Translations under genes and position numbers: made by a program | Assembly: GCF_002836255.1 (NCBI RefSeq) | Contig: NZ_PJAU01000031.1 | Coordinates: 248,001 to 312,000 of the forward strand | Source of the DNA: Colwellia sp. 75C3 | GTDB taxonomy: Bacteria; Pseudomonadota; Gammaproteobacteria; Enterobacterales; Alteromonadaceae | Reading direction: 5' to 3' | DNA length: 64,000 nt | In this document: positions 39,445 through 47,867 of the stretch, one piece after another | Position numbering within the stretch: the stretch's first letter is position 1 | Layout of the letters: each line of letters starts with the position of its first letter | Notes under the pieces: model-generated | Databases searched by the model: none | The model's input: the letters and a program-made list of their open reading frames with translations, nothing else | What the model was told of the DNA's origin: nothing

Positions 39445-41910
39445 ATGAAGCACAAGCAGCTTGCACATAAGAATATAAGTTTAATATGGAAGGTATTATT
39501 TATTTTATTTTTATTCCAATCGATAGTTATACTGTCATATGCTTACTTGGCAAAGCAAGAGCTTGATGAACGACTCATTCAGGAAAAAATTAACTTCAGA
39601 CAGGTGTCAGAGGTATACCTGAAAAATGCCATTGACCTTCATGTACAAACAATTGAGGATGCCATTTATAAACTTGTTAGTGTGCAAGATAATTCAGAAC
39701 AAGTTTTAGTTGATTATTTTAAACAAGAATGGCCTAACCTTTCTATAGATTGGGGATCAACGGGGGCTGCTCTTTATTACCAAAGTAATCTAAGAGCTTT
39801 TGAATATGGGCAGGTCGAACTTAGTGATGTTAAGCAATATATACAATCAAGTAGCCAGTCAGGCCTTCCTGAGCACTATATCGCCTGTAATAATAGCTGT
39901 TTGCTCAATATTCTTATTCCTTTAGAATTTAATACAGGTGATGCTACTTTAATTATTAGTACCAGCTTACTTAATCCTATTACTCAGTTCCAACAGCTTT
40001 TAAATTTAAAAGCAGTCATGATTACTCCCGTTGATATAGAAGACCAACCAAGAGATGAGCTGAATCAATTGTTTTGGCTTGATACTCAGTTCCAAATGTT
40101 AAAAATAGAAGCAAATAAGTATTACTATCAGATATTGAAGATGGTCAATAAGGAAATGTCAGTAGGAGATCTCTTAAAAAAAGGAGTGATTAGTGAACTT
40201 GAAAGTGCACACTATTTTATTAGTCTTTTTCCGATACCTTTTGTTAAGAATGGTAGAAGTTTTTTTGTTATTTTTAATGATGTTAGCCAAACACTGTCTT
40301 TGGACAAAAGGTTCAATCAAACATTTATTTTGTTTTCTATTATCACCATTTTTATCATGTTCTTTGTTATTTTAATTGTTTTATGGAAGCCTATTGCTCG
40401 AATTAAAAAGTTAGAAGAGTACTTACCGACTCTAGCGAAAAGTAAGCATATTAAGGCATTTTCATCAGGGGAACATGACAACATTTTTTGGGATGAAATT
40501 GATGTTTTAGAAGAGTGCTCTAATGACTTGGCTGTGCGATTAAATCAGTTAAATAATGTGGTAAATGACCGAGAAAATGAGTTAAAAAAAATAGCAATGT
40601 TTGATAGTACAACGGGAATTGCCAACCGAGATAATTTTTTAGCAGCGCTACAACAAAAAGTGAGTAAGCTGAAAAAGGATGGCTCTTTCATTGCTATATT
40701 TTTTATTGATTTAGATCGATTTAAGCATATTAATGACACCTTAGGTCACGATGTTGGCGACAAAGTATTAACAACTGTGGCACAGCGTTTGCAAAATAGT
40801 ATTAGAAAAAGCGACCTTGTTGCACGGCTTGGTGGTGATGAATTTACCGTATTATTAGATAACCTTAATAGCCAAGAAAACATCTTGAAAATAGTAAAAT
40901 TGATATTAAAGAGCTTTGAAGAGCCAGCTAATATCGACAATAAAATGATCAATATACAATTGAGCATAGGTATTACGACGGTTAACAACCCTAAAGATTC
41001 AATTACAGATATTATTAAAAAAGCTGATATCGCCATGTACACAGCTAAAGGTTCTAAAATTCAACGTTTTTCATTTTTTAAAACTGAGATGGAAAGCATT
41101 ATTTTAAATCAGTTTAATCTGTTGAATGACTTTCCTAAAGCACTCATTAAAAAAGAACTGCAACTTCATTTTCAACCTTTTTATTCCATTAAAGACAATA
41201 ATTTATTTGGTTTTGAGTGTTTAATTCGTTGGCATCACGATGAGCGAGGTTTGCTGATGCCTGATAGTTTTTTACCGATATTAAAAGATACTGAATATAT
41301 GCCAGTACTCGAAGAGTGGGTTTTGGAGGAGGGGATTAAGCGCTGTCAGCAATTATGTGAATTAAGTGCAAGGCCATTAGTTTTTGCTATTAACTTAAGT
41401 GCAGATACTTTTATGTCATCTAGAGTAGTAGAAAAAATTGCACGCTTCTTAAATACTTATAAAGTTAGCCCACAAAATATATACATAGAAATAGTCGAAG
41501 ATACTTTAATTAGTAATATTGATGAGGCCATTATTCGAATTAAAGAACTACAATATATTGGCATAAAAGTTTCAATGGATGACTTTGGTGTCGGTTATTC
41601 TTCGCTGAATTATTTAAGGCGCTTGCCAGCTGATAATATTAAAATTGATAGGAGTTTTGTAAGTGAATTATTGCAGGATGAAACCAGTCAGAAATTACTG
41701 GCATCCTTAATTGATTTACTCATCAATATTGGTAAAACAGTAACCGCTGAAGGTATTGAAACCAAAGAGCAATTAGCGTGGTTAAAGCGGCATGGATGTC
41801 ACATTGGTCAAGGTTATTACTTTAGTAAGCCAGTAGCTATTGATGAAGCAATTAAGTTAATTACTACATCCCTTGATAATGTTAGTTATGTTGAATTTAA
41901 ACGAGACTAA
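39445..41910 (+). CDS. Membrane GGDEF-EAL cyclic di-GMP enzyme
   Basis: A bifunctional diguanylate cyclase/phosphodiesterase candidate of 821 residues. TM1 is about 12-33, a periplasmic sensor spans 34-290 with C148-NNS-C152 as a possible disulfide, TM2 is about 293-314, then a HAMP-like linker. The GGDEF motif is intact at 463-467, with inhibitory site R454-KS-D457 exactly five residues before it. In the EAL domain, EAL reads ECL (E591-L593), while DDFGVGYSSLNYL, IKIDRSFV and TAEGIE are conserved, so hydrolysis is likely. It follows the barrel gene by 8 bp with AGGGGAG as ribosome site. The sensed ligand is unknown. Confidence 0.9.
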   Translation: MKHKQLAHKNISLIWKVLFILFLFQSIVILSYAYLAKQELDERLIQEKINFRQVSEVYLKNAIDLHVQTIEDAIYKLVSVQDNSEQVLVDYFKQEWPNLSIDWGSTGAALYYQSNLRAFEYGQVELSDVKQYIQSSSQSGLPEHYIACNNSCLLNILIPLEFNTGDATLIISTSLLNPITQFQQLLNLKAVMITPVDIEDQPRDELNQLFWLDTQFQMLKIEANKYYYQILKMVNKEMSVGDLLKKGVISELESAHYFISLFPIPFVKNGRSFFVIFNDVSQTLSLDKRFNQTFILFSIITIFIMFFVILIVLWKPIARIKKLEEYLPTLAKSKHIKAFSSGEHDNIFWDEIDVLEECSNDLAVRLNQLNNVVNDRENELKKIAMFDSTTGIANRDNFLAALQQKVSKLKKDGSFIAIFFIDLDRFKHINDTLGHDVGDKVLTTVAQRLQNSIRKSDLVARLGGDEFTVLLDNLNSQENILKIVKLILKSFEEPANIDNKMINIQLSIGITTVNNPKDSITDIIKKADIAMYTAKGSKIQRFSFFKTEMESIILNQFNLLNDFPKALIKKELQLHFQPFYSIKDNNLFGFECLIRWHHDERGLLMPDSFLPILKDTEYMPVLEEWVLEEGIKRCQQLCELSARPLVFAINLSADTFMSSRVVEKIARFLNTYKVSPQNIYIEIVEDTLISNIDEAIIRIKELQYIGIKVSMDDFGVGYSSLNYLRRLPADNIKIDRSFVSELLQDETSQKLLASLIDLLINIGKTVTAEGIETKEQLAWLKRHGCHIGQGYYFSKPVAIDEAIKLITTSLDNVSYVEFKRD

Positions 41911-42083
41911 TAAAAGAAATACCACTGACTAAGGCTGAAACGTCACTTTATAGGTTTTTTATATCGTCCTATGCTTTGCAATGCAGAAACAGATGAAAAG
42001 GTAACTGTTTATGAACAAACATCTATAAACAAATGTAACAACGAGTATTTTAGCTCAGGTTCCCCCAAAGCACTGCTTTATAA

Positions 42084-42116
42084 TAGCTTATACTTCACTA
42101 AATGAAGCATAAGCTA
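42084..42116 (-). terminator. Possible terminator hairpin between GGDEF-EAL and U32 genes
   Basis: 14-bp arms TAGCTTATACTTCA/TGAAGCATAAGCTA with one mismatch and a 5-nt loop. No strong T run follows on either strand, so the role is uncertain. It lies 38 bp past the U32 stop. Confidence 0.45.
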
Positions 42117-42153
42117 AATAACCAAGGAAGCTAATTTTTAATGTTTTTCGACT

Positions 42154-44493
42154 TTACAGACCGTTATGGTATTGCACATTGGTTGAGTCTGGCACTAGTG
42201 AGTTAAGTTTATCTTGTGCGTCTGATTGCTCGCTCGATAGTTCGTTTGAGTAGCCAACTGATGCGCTATTTTCATTGTTAAGCAACTGTTCAAATTGCTT
42301 AATGAGAAGAGCTTTATCAGGCGATTCTTTATCACCAGCACCTATGTTTGTTAAATCAATCATAAAGCCATCAAATAACTGCGTTAAGTCTTTTATGATT
42401 TCGGTATTTAAAAACTGATCTTTATTATAAATACTTGGGTAACCTGCTTTTTGCTTATCAATAGCAAAAGAAATCCCTTTAAGATTAGTGATACTGGTCG
42501 ACTTATCGCATGACAGCATACAGCCATTATCAATGCGCGGCTTTTCACAACCAACACTTTGTTGGAAGAAACACTGCCTGCTAGTCATTAATAAAATAGG
42601 GTGGTAAACGCTGTAAAGCATCTTAAAGTTTTCAGGACGGGCGATAGTTTTCATTTGTTGACGGTTTATTTCATTTGAAATAAACGCACCGCTACAGTTA
42701 AAGGATTCTTTCATCGCTAATAACGCATAAGAGTTAGTCGTATTTAAGAACGGCCCTGCAATCCACTCTATGCCTAATTCAAATGCTCTATTGGCTATAC
42801 CGGTATTATTGGTGACGATTAATTTAGGTTTTACTTGTTCTAAAATATTTACTGCAACATCATAGTCTTTACCAATTAGTACCGAAGGGAACCATGGAAT
42901 AAGGCGTGGGTTTTCTTTGAAAAAGCTAACGTATTTAGTGCAGCCACGCTTATAAGCATCAGGTAACTTAAAGTAAATATCGGCATCGGTTACATCACCA
43001 AGGTTAATATCGCTTTCATCACATATTAATAGCGATAATTTTGCCGTATCGTCTTTTTTATCGTGACGTATTAATTTAGGTAATTCTACTTCTGCTAATA
43101 CAGTTTTACCGTCATTGAGTAGTGCGGCTATTTTATTTTTAAGCGTAGTAAGCTCTTTAAAAGCAATGGTGACACTTTCTGGCATATCGTCAGTAGATAG
43201 CTCGCTTAAGTTAAATTCTGCGTTATTGAAGCTTTTAAAACGCTTTTCTATAGCACTATGATCAATGCAGTTTTTTTCACTAGCGATAAGTGCACGTTCA
43301 GAATGCATAACATGTATTTGCTCTTGCGGCGCTTTATTGGAAAAGCCTTGGCTTATTTTTTGATTATCTGTTTCGTTAATTTTGATAGTAACGGTTAATG
43401 GCTCGCCGACTTCACCTGAGAATACTAACGAGAGATCACGTTTATCAATACTTAGGTGTTTTATTTTATCAAATACATCTGCGTGAATTTCTTCTTTTTC
43501 GTCATTTAAGCTTTGTTCAACGTCTTGAATTTGGACCACAGAAATAGCATTACTTTTATCAATAGCGTGATATTTAGAATTATCACGTGGGTTTTCAATA
43601 AACATTGATTGGTTTAAATCGCCACGTAAAAAAGCATTAGAAAAATCGCGGTTGAAAACCTTGTACAAGCGTTCGCCATCTTCAAGTAATTCACCGGTTT
43701 CTACAAATCCATCTATTTGTTTACGGAAGCTATCAATAACTGTGTGAACATAACTTGCACCTTTGATACGACCTTCAACTTTAAATGAGTGAACGCCAGC
43801 CTCTATGAGGGCAGGTAAATCAAAAAATGCCGAGTTGTCTTTAATATTTAATGGGAATTTATTACCTGATTCGGTAGGTTTATATTCTTCGCGACACGCT
43901 TGGCTGCAACGACCTCTATTACCTGAATTACCGACACTGGCTGAGGTTGAATAACATAAACCAGAAAAGGCGACACATAACGAACCGTGCACAAATACTT
44001 CGGTAAGCACGTTTTCTTCCTGTGATACGGCAGTAATCGCGGTGATTTCTTTTAAATCTAATTCACGCGATAAGTTAACACGCGAGGCACCGAGCTTTTT
44101 CAAAAAGGGAATTTGGCCAATGTTATGGGTTGTTAATTGTGTCGACGCATGAATATCAAGGGTAGGGAAGTGCTTCTTAAGGATATAGAGCATGCCCAAA
44201 TCTTGCACTATGACACCATCAAGTGTGGTGTTGGCTAATTTACTTAATAATTTAGCCAGCGTTTTAAATTCGCGTTCTAGAATAATGATGTTTAGCGTTA
44301 AGAATATTTGGCATTCATACTCATGTGCTAGTCGAATAATACCGACGAGTTCATCAAAAGAAATATTAGCAGCACGATTTCGTGCATTAAAAGTATCTAA
44401 ACCGCAGTACACCGCATCTGCGCCAGCAATAATTGCTGCTTTTATCGCGTCGATATCACCACCGGGGGCTAATAATTCAATTTTAGGACTCAT
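42154..44493 (-). CDS. U32 family protein (RlhA-like)
   Basis: A member of the peptidase-U32 family, now known mostly as Fe-S-dependent RNA or ubiquinone hydroxylation factors. The N-terminal TIM-barrel motif is ELLAPGGDIDAIKAAIIAGADAVYCG, and the family cysteine cluster is GLCYSTSASVGNSGNRGRCS-QACR near residue 175. At 779 residues it is longer than E. coli RlhA (about 650). Its C-terminal third carries extra cysteines, including RQCFFQQSVGC, suggesting a second U32-like module. Closest known role is 23S rRNA C2501 hydroxylation, but assignment within the family is uncertain. It is monocistronic and divergent from the GST gene. Confidence 0.82.
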   Translation of the reverse strand: MSPKIELLAPGGDIDAIKAAIIAGADAVYCGLDTFNARNRAANISFDELVGIIRLAHEYECQIFLTLNIIILEREFKTLAKLLSKLANTTLDGVIVQDLGMLYILKKHFPTLDIHASTQLTTHNIGQIPFLKKLGASRVNLSRELDLKEITAITAVSQEENVLTEVFVHGSLCVAFSGLCYSTSASVGNSGNRGRCSQACREEYKPTESGNKFPLNIKDNSAFFDLPALIEAGVHSFKVEGRIKGASYVHTVIDSFRKQIDGFVETGELLEDGERLYKVFNRDFSNAFLRGDLNQSMFIENPRDNSKYHAIDKSNAISVVQIQDVEQSLNDEKEEIHADVFDKIKHLSIDKRDLSLVFSGEVGEPLTVTIKINETDNQKISQGFSNKAPQEQIHVMHSERALIASEKNCIDHSAIEKRFKSFNNAEFNLSELSTDDMPESVTIAFKELTTLKNKIAALLNDGKTVLAEVELPKLIRHDKKDDTAKLSLLICDESDINLGDVTDADIYFKLPDAYKRGCTKYVSFFKENPRLIPWFPSVLIGKDYDVAVNILEQVKPKLIVTNNTGIANRAFELGIEWIAGPFLNTTNSYALLAMKESFNCSGAFISNEINRQQMKTIARPENFKMLYSVYHPILLMTSRQCFFQQSVGCEKPRIDNGCMLSCDKSTSITNLKGISFAIDKQKAGYPSIYNKDQFLNTEIIKDLTQLFDGFMIDLTNIGAGDKESPDKALLIKQFEQLLNNENSASVGYSNELSSEQSDAQDKLNSLVPDSTNVQYHNGL

Positions 44494-44638
44494 TTATACA
44501 ACTTTAGCCAATTAAACGGCGGTTAAATTTTAAAGGGGGGATTTTACTCGTATAATGAGCCAATGAATACCGTTTAAGTCGCTTATTTATTGTGATACTT
44601 ACTATCATAAAGCATTACAGCAGTGGAATACCCTATCA

Positions 44639-45340
44639 ATGAATGACACTTTTCATGAAAAAAGTAATAAAAAAACGAATGGTACGAGTACGTTACCCAT
44701 TCTTTATTCGTTAAGAAATTGCCCTTATGCCATGCGTGCCCGACTTGCTATTTTTAAAGCTAAACAGACAGTATTACTTCGCGATCTGGTATTAAGTAAT
44801 AAACCCGCAGAAATGATAGCCGTTTCACCGAAAGGGACAGTACCGGTAATAGTGCTAGCCAATGGTACGGTAATCGAAGAAAGTTTAGAGGTTATGTTGT
44901 GGGCTTTACAAGAAACGGACCCTAATGATCTGCTAGATTGTCAAAACGAGAGCGCATTATCAGACATGCTTATGCTCATTAATGAATTCGACAGTGATTT
45001 TAAAACGTGTTTAGAAGCCTATAAATGTGCCAAACGTTATCAAGAAGATAATGTTGTTGAGTGCCGTGAAGTTTGTCAGTTATATATTCAACAATTAGAA
45101 CAACGTTTAACAGCACACAGCTTTCTAATGTCGAATAAAGAAAGTCTAGCCGATATTGCGTTAATTCCCTTTATTCGACAATTTGCACGAATAGAGCGGC
45201 AGTGGTACTTACAATCACCTTATCCAATGGTAAGGCAATGGTTAAATGGTTATTTGCAGAGCCCCGTCTTTACTAAAGTAATGGCAAAACATCCTTTATG
45301 GGTCGATGAGCCACAAGATGTTTTATTTGGCGGAAATTAA
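44639..45340 (+). CDS. Glutathione S-transferase family protein
   Basis: A 233-residue protein with an N-terminal thioredoxin-fold domain beginning LPILYSLRNCPYAMRARLA (CPYA-type site), the cis-proline in SPKGTVPVIV, and the glutathione gamma-Glu contact motif EESLEVMLWAL. A helical C-terminal domain follows, ending near FTKVMAKHPLW. This CPYA class resembles glutaredoxin-like or omega-type GSTs more than classical detoxification enzymes; its substrate is unknown. The stop codon overlaps that of the convergent NUDIX gene by the bases of a shared TTAA. Confidence 0.85.
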   Translation: MNDTFHEKSNKKTNGTSTLPILYSLRNCPYAMRARLAIFKAKQTVLLRDLVLSNKPAEMIAVSPKGTVPVIVLANGTVIEESLEVMLWALQETDPNDLLDCQNESALSDMLMLINEFDSDFKTCLEAYKCAKRYQEDNVVECREVCQLYIQQLEQRLTAHSFLMSNKESLADIALIPFIRQFARIERQWYLQSPYPMVRQWLNGYLQSPVFTKVMAKHPLWVDEPQDVLFGGN

Positions 45341-45870
45341 CACTGCAGAGATTCGGTCAGTAATTCACTGACAATAAGTTTGAGTAAAAAGGTCTCTCGC
45401 TCTATCGAAAGGCCTTTTTTGTCACTTTTAGCTATGGTTTCTTCATTGTGAGCAATGGCCTGATGTATATTCATCCAAACAGGGTGCATGCCATTATTCA
45501 ATTCATGGGCTTCAAGTTCCGGCTCAAGTAATTCATCATCAATTGTGCAGGTGTAGCAATAAGATTGCATATGCATAATATCAAAACCACTTTTATGCCA
45601 TGGTCGATACTCTTCATAAAGACCAAATTCTTCAATGTTTTTTACATTATGAGCGCCGGTTTCTTCTTTTAGCTCTCTAATTAATCCATCGATATTGCTT
45701 TCGCCTTCATCAATGCCACCACCGGGTAAACTATAGTCGTGATAACGCTTGGTATAAAGAAGCAAGATATTTTCACCGTTAAGCACTATCGCTCTAGTGG
45801 CTTTTCGAGTAAAACTTTTGGCTGAAAGAATGCTGATATCAGCATTAATTGTTGATTTGAGTAGACGCAT
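45337..45870 (-). CDS. NUDIX hydrolase
   Basis: A NUDIX-fold pyrophosphatase with a complete Nudix box, GGIDEGE-x7-RELKEETGA, preceded by LLLYTKRYHDYSLPGGG. The reading frame extends upstream to a TTG at 45942, but I prefer the ATG at 45870 (MRLLKSTINA) because the extension has no ribosome site and unusual composition; this gives 177 residues. The substrate (a nucleoside diphosphate derivative) cannot be told. It shares the 4-bp TTAA stop overlap with the convergent GST gene. Confidence 0.85.
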   Translation of the reverse strand: MRLLKSTINADISILSAKSFTRKATRAIVLNGENILLLYTKRYHDYSLPGGGIDEGESNIDGLIRELKEETGAHNVKNIEEFGLYEEYRPWHKSGFDIMHMQSYCYTCTIDDELLEPELEAHELNNGMHPVWMNIHQAIAHNEETIAKSDKKGLSIERETFLLKLIVSELLTESLQC

Positions 45871-45994
45871 AATAGGACAGTTAATAAGATAATGATTAAT
45901 ATTTATTGTGCTATAGATGGGGACTTTCGTGACGTTTATCAAGCCAGCTGAACTAACAGTAATAATAAATACAGGAATTAATATAGGGGGAGGA

Positions 45995-46020
45995 GTCGCG
46001 TTAACAATGATTAACGCGAC
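45995..46020. terminator. Hairpin downstream of the XRE gene
   Basis: A 10-bp perfect stem GTCGCGTTAA/TTAACGCGAC with a 6-nt loop, 21 bp past the XRE stop. There is no T run on either side, so termination would need another factor. Confidence 0.4.
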
Positions 46021-46040
46021 AAGTATTTAGCATCTACACT

Positions 46041-46244
46041 TTAGACTGTTTCAACTTCATCATGAAAAATATCTTCAATGGATAAGTTAAATAACCTTGC
46101 TGCTTTAAATGCCAAAGGTAAGCTTGGATCAAACTTACCTTTTTCAATGGCATTAATAGTCTGTCTTGATACTTCAAGAGCGCTAGCAAGTTGTGCTTGT
46201 GTCCAGTCACGTTCAGCACGTAATACTTTCAAGCGATTTTTCAT
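46041..46244 (-). CDS. XRE family transcriptional regulator
   Basis: A 67-residue single-domain helix-turn-helix protein. The HTH is WTQAQLASALEVSRQTINAIE (positions 14-34), with the family-typical FDPSLPLAFKAARLFNLSIEDIF afterwards. It resembles the YozG/YgzD-type regulators usually paired with a small membrane protein, as here: its start overlaps the membrane gene's stop by ATGA (46241-46244). The probable operator is the inverted repeat at 46687-46744 ahead of the pair, implying autoregulation. Confidence 0.9.
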   Translation of the reverse strand: MKNRLKVLRAERDWTQAQLASALEVSRQTINAIEKGKFDPSLPLAFKAARLFNLSIEDIFHDEVETV

Positions 46245-46663
46245 TGGTATTTCCTATGGCCAGAGATGACTGCTATCAGATAAGTGATACCCATTAAGAT
46301 AACCAAATGAGCAATTTCTGGTTGAAAAGTTATCAACTTTATATCTTCTAGTAACTCATAGCTTAAACCAACTACTAAGCCGATCCCTAGTGCTAAAGCC
46401 ATTGCTTCAAGCAGTATTTTTTGCTGCATTTCATCTAGACCACGCAAATACGCTCGGTTGGCAATTAACATGCGAAAACCAATACCTAAATTAACAACTA
46501 ACGCAATAATAGTTAAACTTGTATTGAAATCCCAAATGAATTTTGGTGCAAAAGCGGCTATAGCCATGGTGACTACCCAAGCAATGGTCCAGTTTCTTAA
46601 TTTCACCGTATTGGCACTATTTTTTATTTGATAGTTATTTTTATCATGTTCTTGTTTAGACAT
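46241..46663 (-). CDS. Four-helix membrane protein partnered with the XRE regulator
   Basis: A 140-residue inner-membrane protein with four predicted helices, about residues 25-42, 48-66, 85-104 and 113-133. A short charged loop with ANRAYLRGLDEMQQKILLEA lies between helices two and three. It has no signal peptide and no known catalytic motif. Pairs of a small XRE regulator and such a membrane protein are common in bacteria, but their job is not established. The pair is translated with a 4-bp overlap and preceded by a long operator-like inverted repeat. Confidence 0.75.
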   Translation of the reverse strand: MSKQEHDKNNYQIKNSANTVKLRNWTIAWVVTMAIAAFAPKFIWDFNTSLTIIALVVNLGIGFRMLIANRAYLRGLDEMQQKILLEAMALALGIGLVVGLSYELLEDIKLITFQPEIAHLVILMGITYLIAVISGHRKYQ

Positions 46664-46686
46664 AAGTAAAATCTCTTTGATTAAAT

Positions 46687-46744
46687 GTAAAGTAAGTTTG
46701 ACTTTACTATAGTCTTGCTAGCTTTAAAGTCAAGCTTACTTTAC
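46687..46744 (-). promoter_or_regulatory. Operator and promoter of the XRE/membrane pair
   Basis: Two 20-bp arms, GTAAAGTAAG-TTTGACTTTA and TAAAGTCAAG-CTTACTTTAC, form an inverted repeat with one mismatch and an 18-bp spacer. The minus strand reads -35 TTGACT (46728-46733) inside one arm and -10 TATAGT (46706-46711) at the other arm's edge, 16 bp apart. Binding of a dimer pair here would cover the promoter. Confidence 0.8.
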
Positions 46745-46911
46745 AAAAAAGATTGGTTTGTTAGTCTTTTTGATGTTTAGTCATAAATTGTTATTAGGGG
46801 GGAAATTAATGAGGTAGTGGAAAAGTAATTACGGACAGCTATAATTTTTACTTAATATTTTATTTAAGCTTTTATTTGAAAGCAGACTTTTAATCAAAAG
46901 GATTTATTAAG

Positions 46912-47289
46912 ATGAAGATATTAGTAGTTGATGACATGCCATCAATGCGTCAGGTGATGATGCACATGCTTACCAGTTTAGGGTATAACAATCCAGATGA
47001 AGCAAATTGTGGGATACAAGCATTGAAAATGTTGCGACTAAATGATTATGACTTACTCATTACAGATTTACATATGCCTAATTTAAATGGCGAACAATTG
47101 TTGAGTAAAGTGAGGGGGGATAAAAAACTCTGTAATTTACCTGTATTAATGGTATCTAGTGAAGATGATAAAGCTAAAATAATGAATCTTATTGCCTGTA
47201 AAGTAACAGGATTTATGGTTAAACCTTTTGATTTAAATACCTTAAAAAAGCAACTGTCTAGGATACACGGCAATATTCAAACTGCTTGA
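46912..47289 (+). CDS. CheY-like response regulator receiver
   Basis: A 125-residue single-domain receiver. The acidic pair D7-D8, phospho-acceptor D52 (LLITDLHMPN), switch residue S82/S83 (MVSSE) and K104 (MVKPF) are all in place, so it should be phosphorylated. The VVDDMPSMRQVMMHML opening is like chemotaxis-type CheY (MRRI variants). No kinase or effector is adjacent; the remnant of an EAL domain lies directly downstream on the other strand, which may once have been its partner. Confidence 0.9.
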   Translation: MKILVVDDMPSMRQVMMHMLTSLGYNNPDEANCGIQALKMLRLNDYDLLITDLHMPNLNGEQLLSKVRGDKKLCNLPVLMVSSEDDKAKIMNLIACKVTGFMVKPFDLNTLKKQLSRIHGNIQTA

Positions 47290-47320
47290 TAAATGTGCAT
47301 CTGTCGTTTTGATTTATCAA
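47286..47320 (+). terminator. Weak hairpin after the receiver gene
   Basis: A perfect 9-bp stem TTGATAAAT/ATTTATCAA overlaps the stop codon, but with a 17-nt loop and only CTTT after it. Confidence 0.35.
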
Positions 47321-47373
47321 CTTTAAGTTAGTATCAGGCTAATTCGATGAACCCTATATTTTACTAAGCGACG

Positions 47374-47526
47374 CTAATTATCACTTTCATGGGTCTGCTT
47401 CTCATGCAAGTCATGCCGTATTTTGGCTAAGTCGACTTGTAACCAATGCACTAATTTTTTAGCATCCATAGGCCTAGCAAAATAATAACCTTGTACTAAA
47501 TCGACAAGCATTATTGTTCCTATGGG
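47374..47526 (-). pseudogene. Remnant of an EAL domain gene (3' end)
   Basis: Below the size of ordinary gene calls, the minus strand encodes VDLVQGYYFARPMDAKKLV (47505 downward), which is the exact C-terminal signature of EAL phosphodiesterases (usually CDxxQGYYFSRP), then a charged tail and TAG at 47374. Upstream the frame meets a stop at 47527 and no further EAL sequence follows. So about 45 codons of a lost c-di-GMP phosphodiesterase gene remain. Confidence 0.8.
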
Positions 47527-47867
47527 TCATGGAAAGTTGTTTGATGAAAATTTACGGTAAAATCAAGATAAAAATTTCTCTTATAAATTAGCGTAGAGAA
47601 TGAAATTGAATAAAACAAGGTGGCTAGTTATAAGGTAAGTGACTGTCAAAAATAACTATTGTGATTGTATTTGTTTAGTTATTCTTGTTGTGATTAGTAA
47701 GGAAATAGTCATAACAAAAGTTAACTAATTGAGGTTTAAAGTAGGTATAATTCTACGGAACACGCTCTGTCAGGGTCATATTATCTTTCAGTTTATTACG
47801 CTGAAGTCATGGCAGTTATATCATTTCATTTATCCGTTATTTTGAATAACGACTTGAGGAACTTCCC
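47527..47867. other. Gene-free region before the lipoprotein
   Basis: Beyond the EAL remnant I see no gene, repeat or RNA. A plus-strand TATAAT occurs near 47748 without a good -35. It is AT-rich and probably residual sequence from the deleted gene plus the lipoprotein promoter. Confidence 0.35.
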
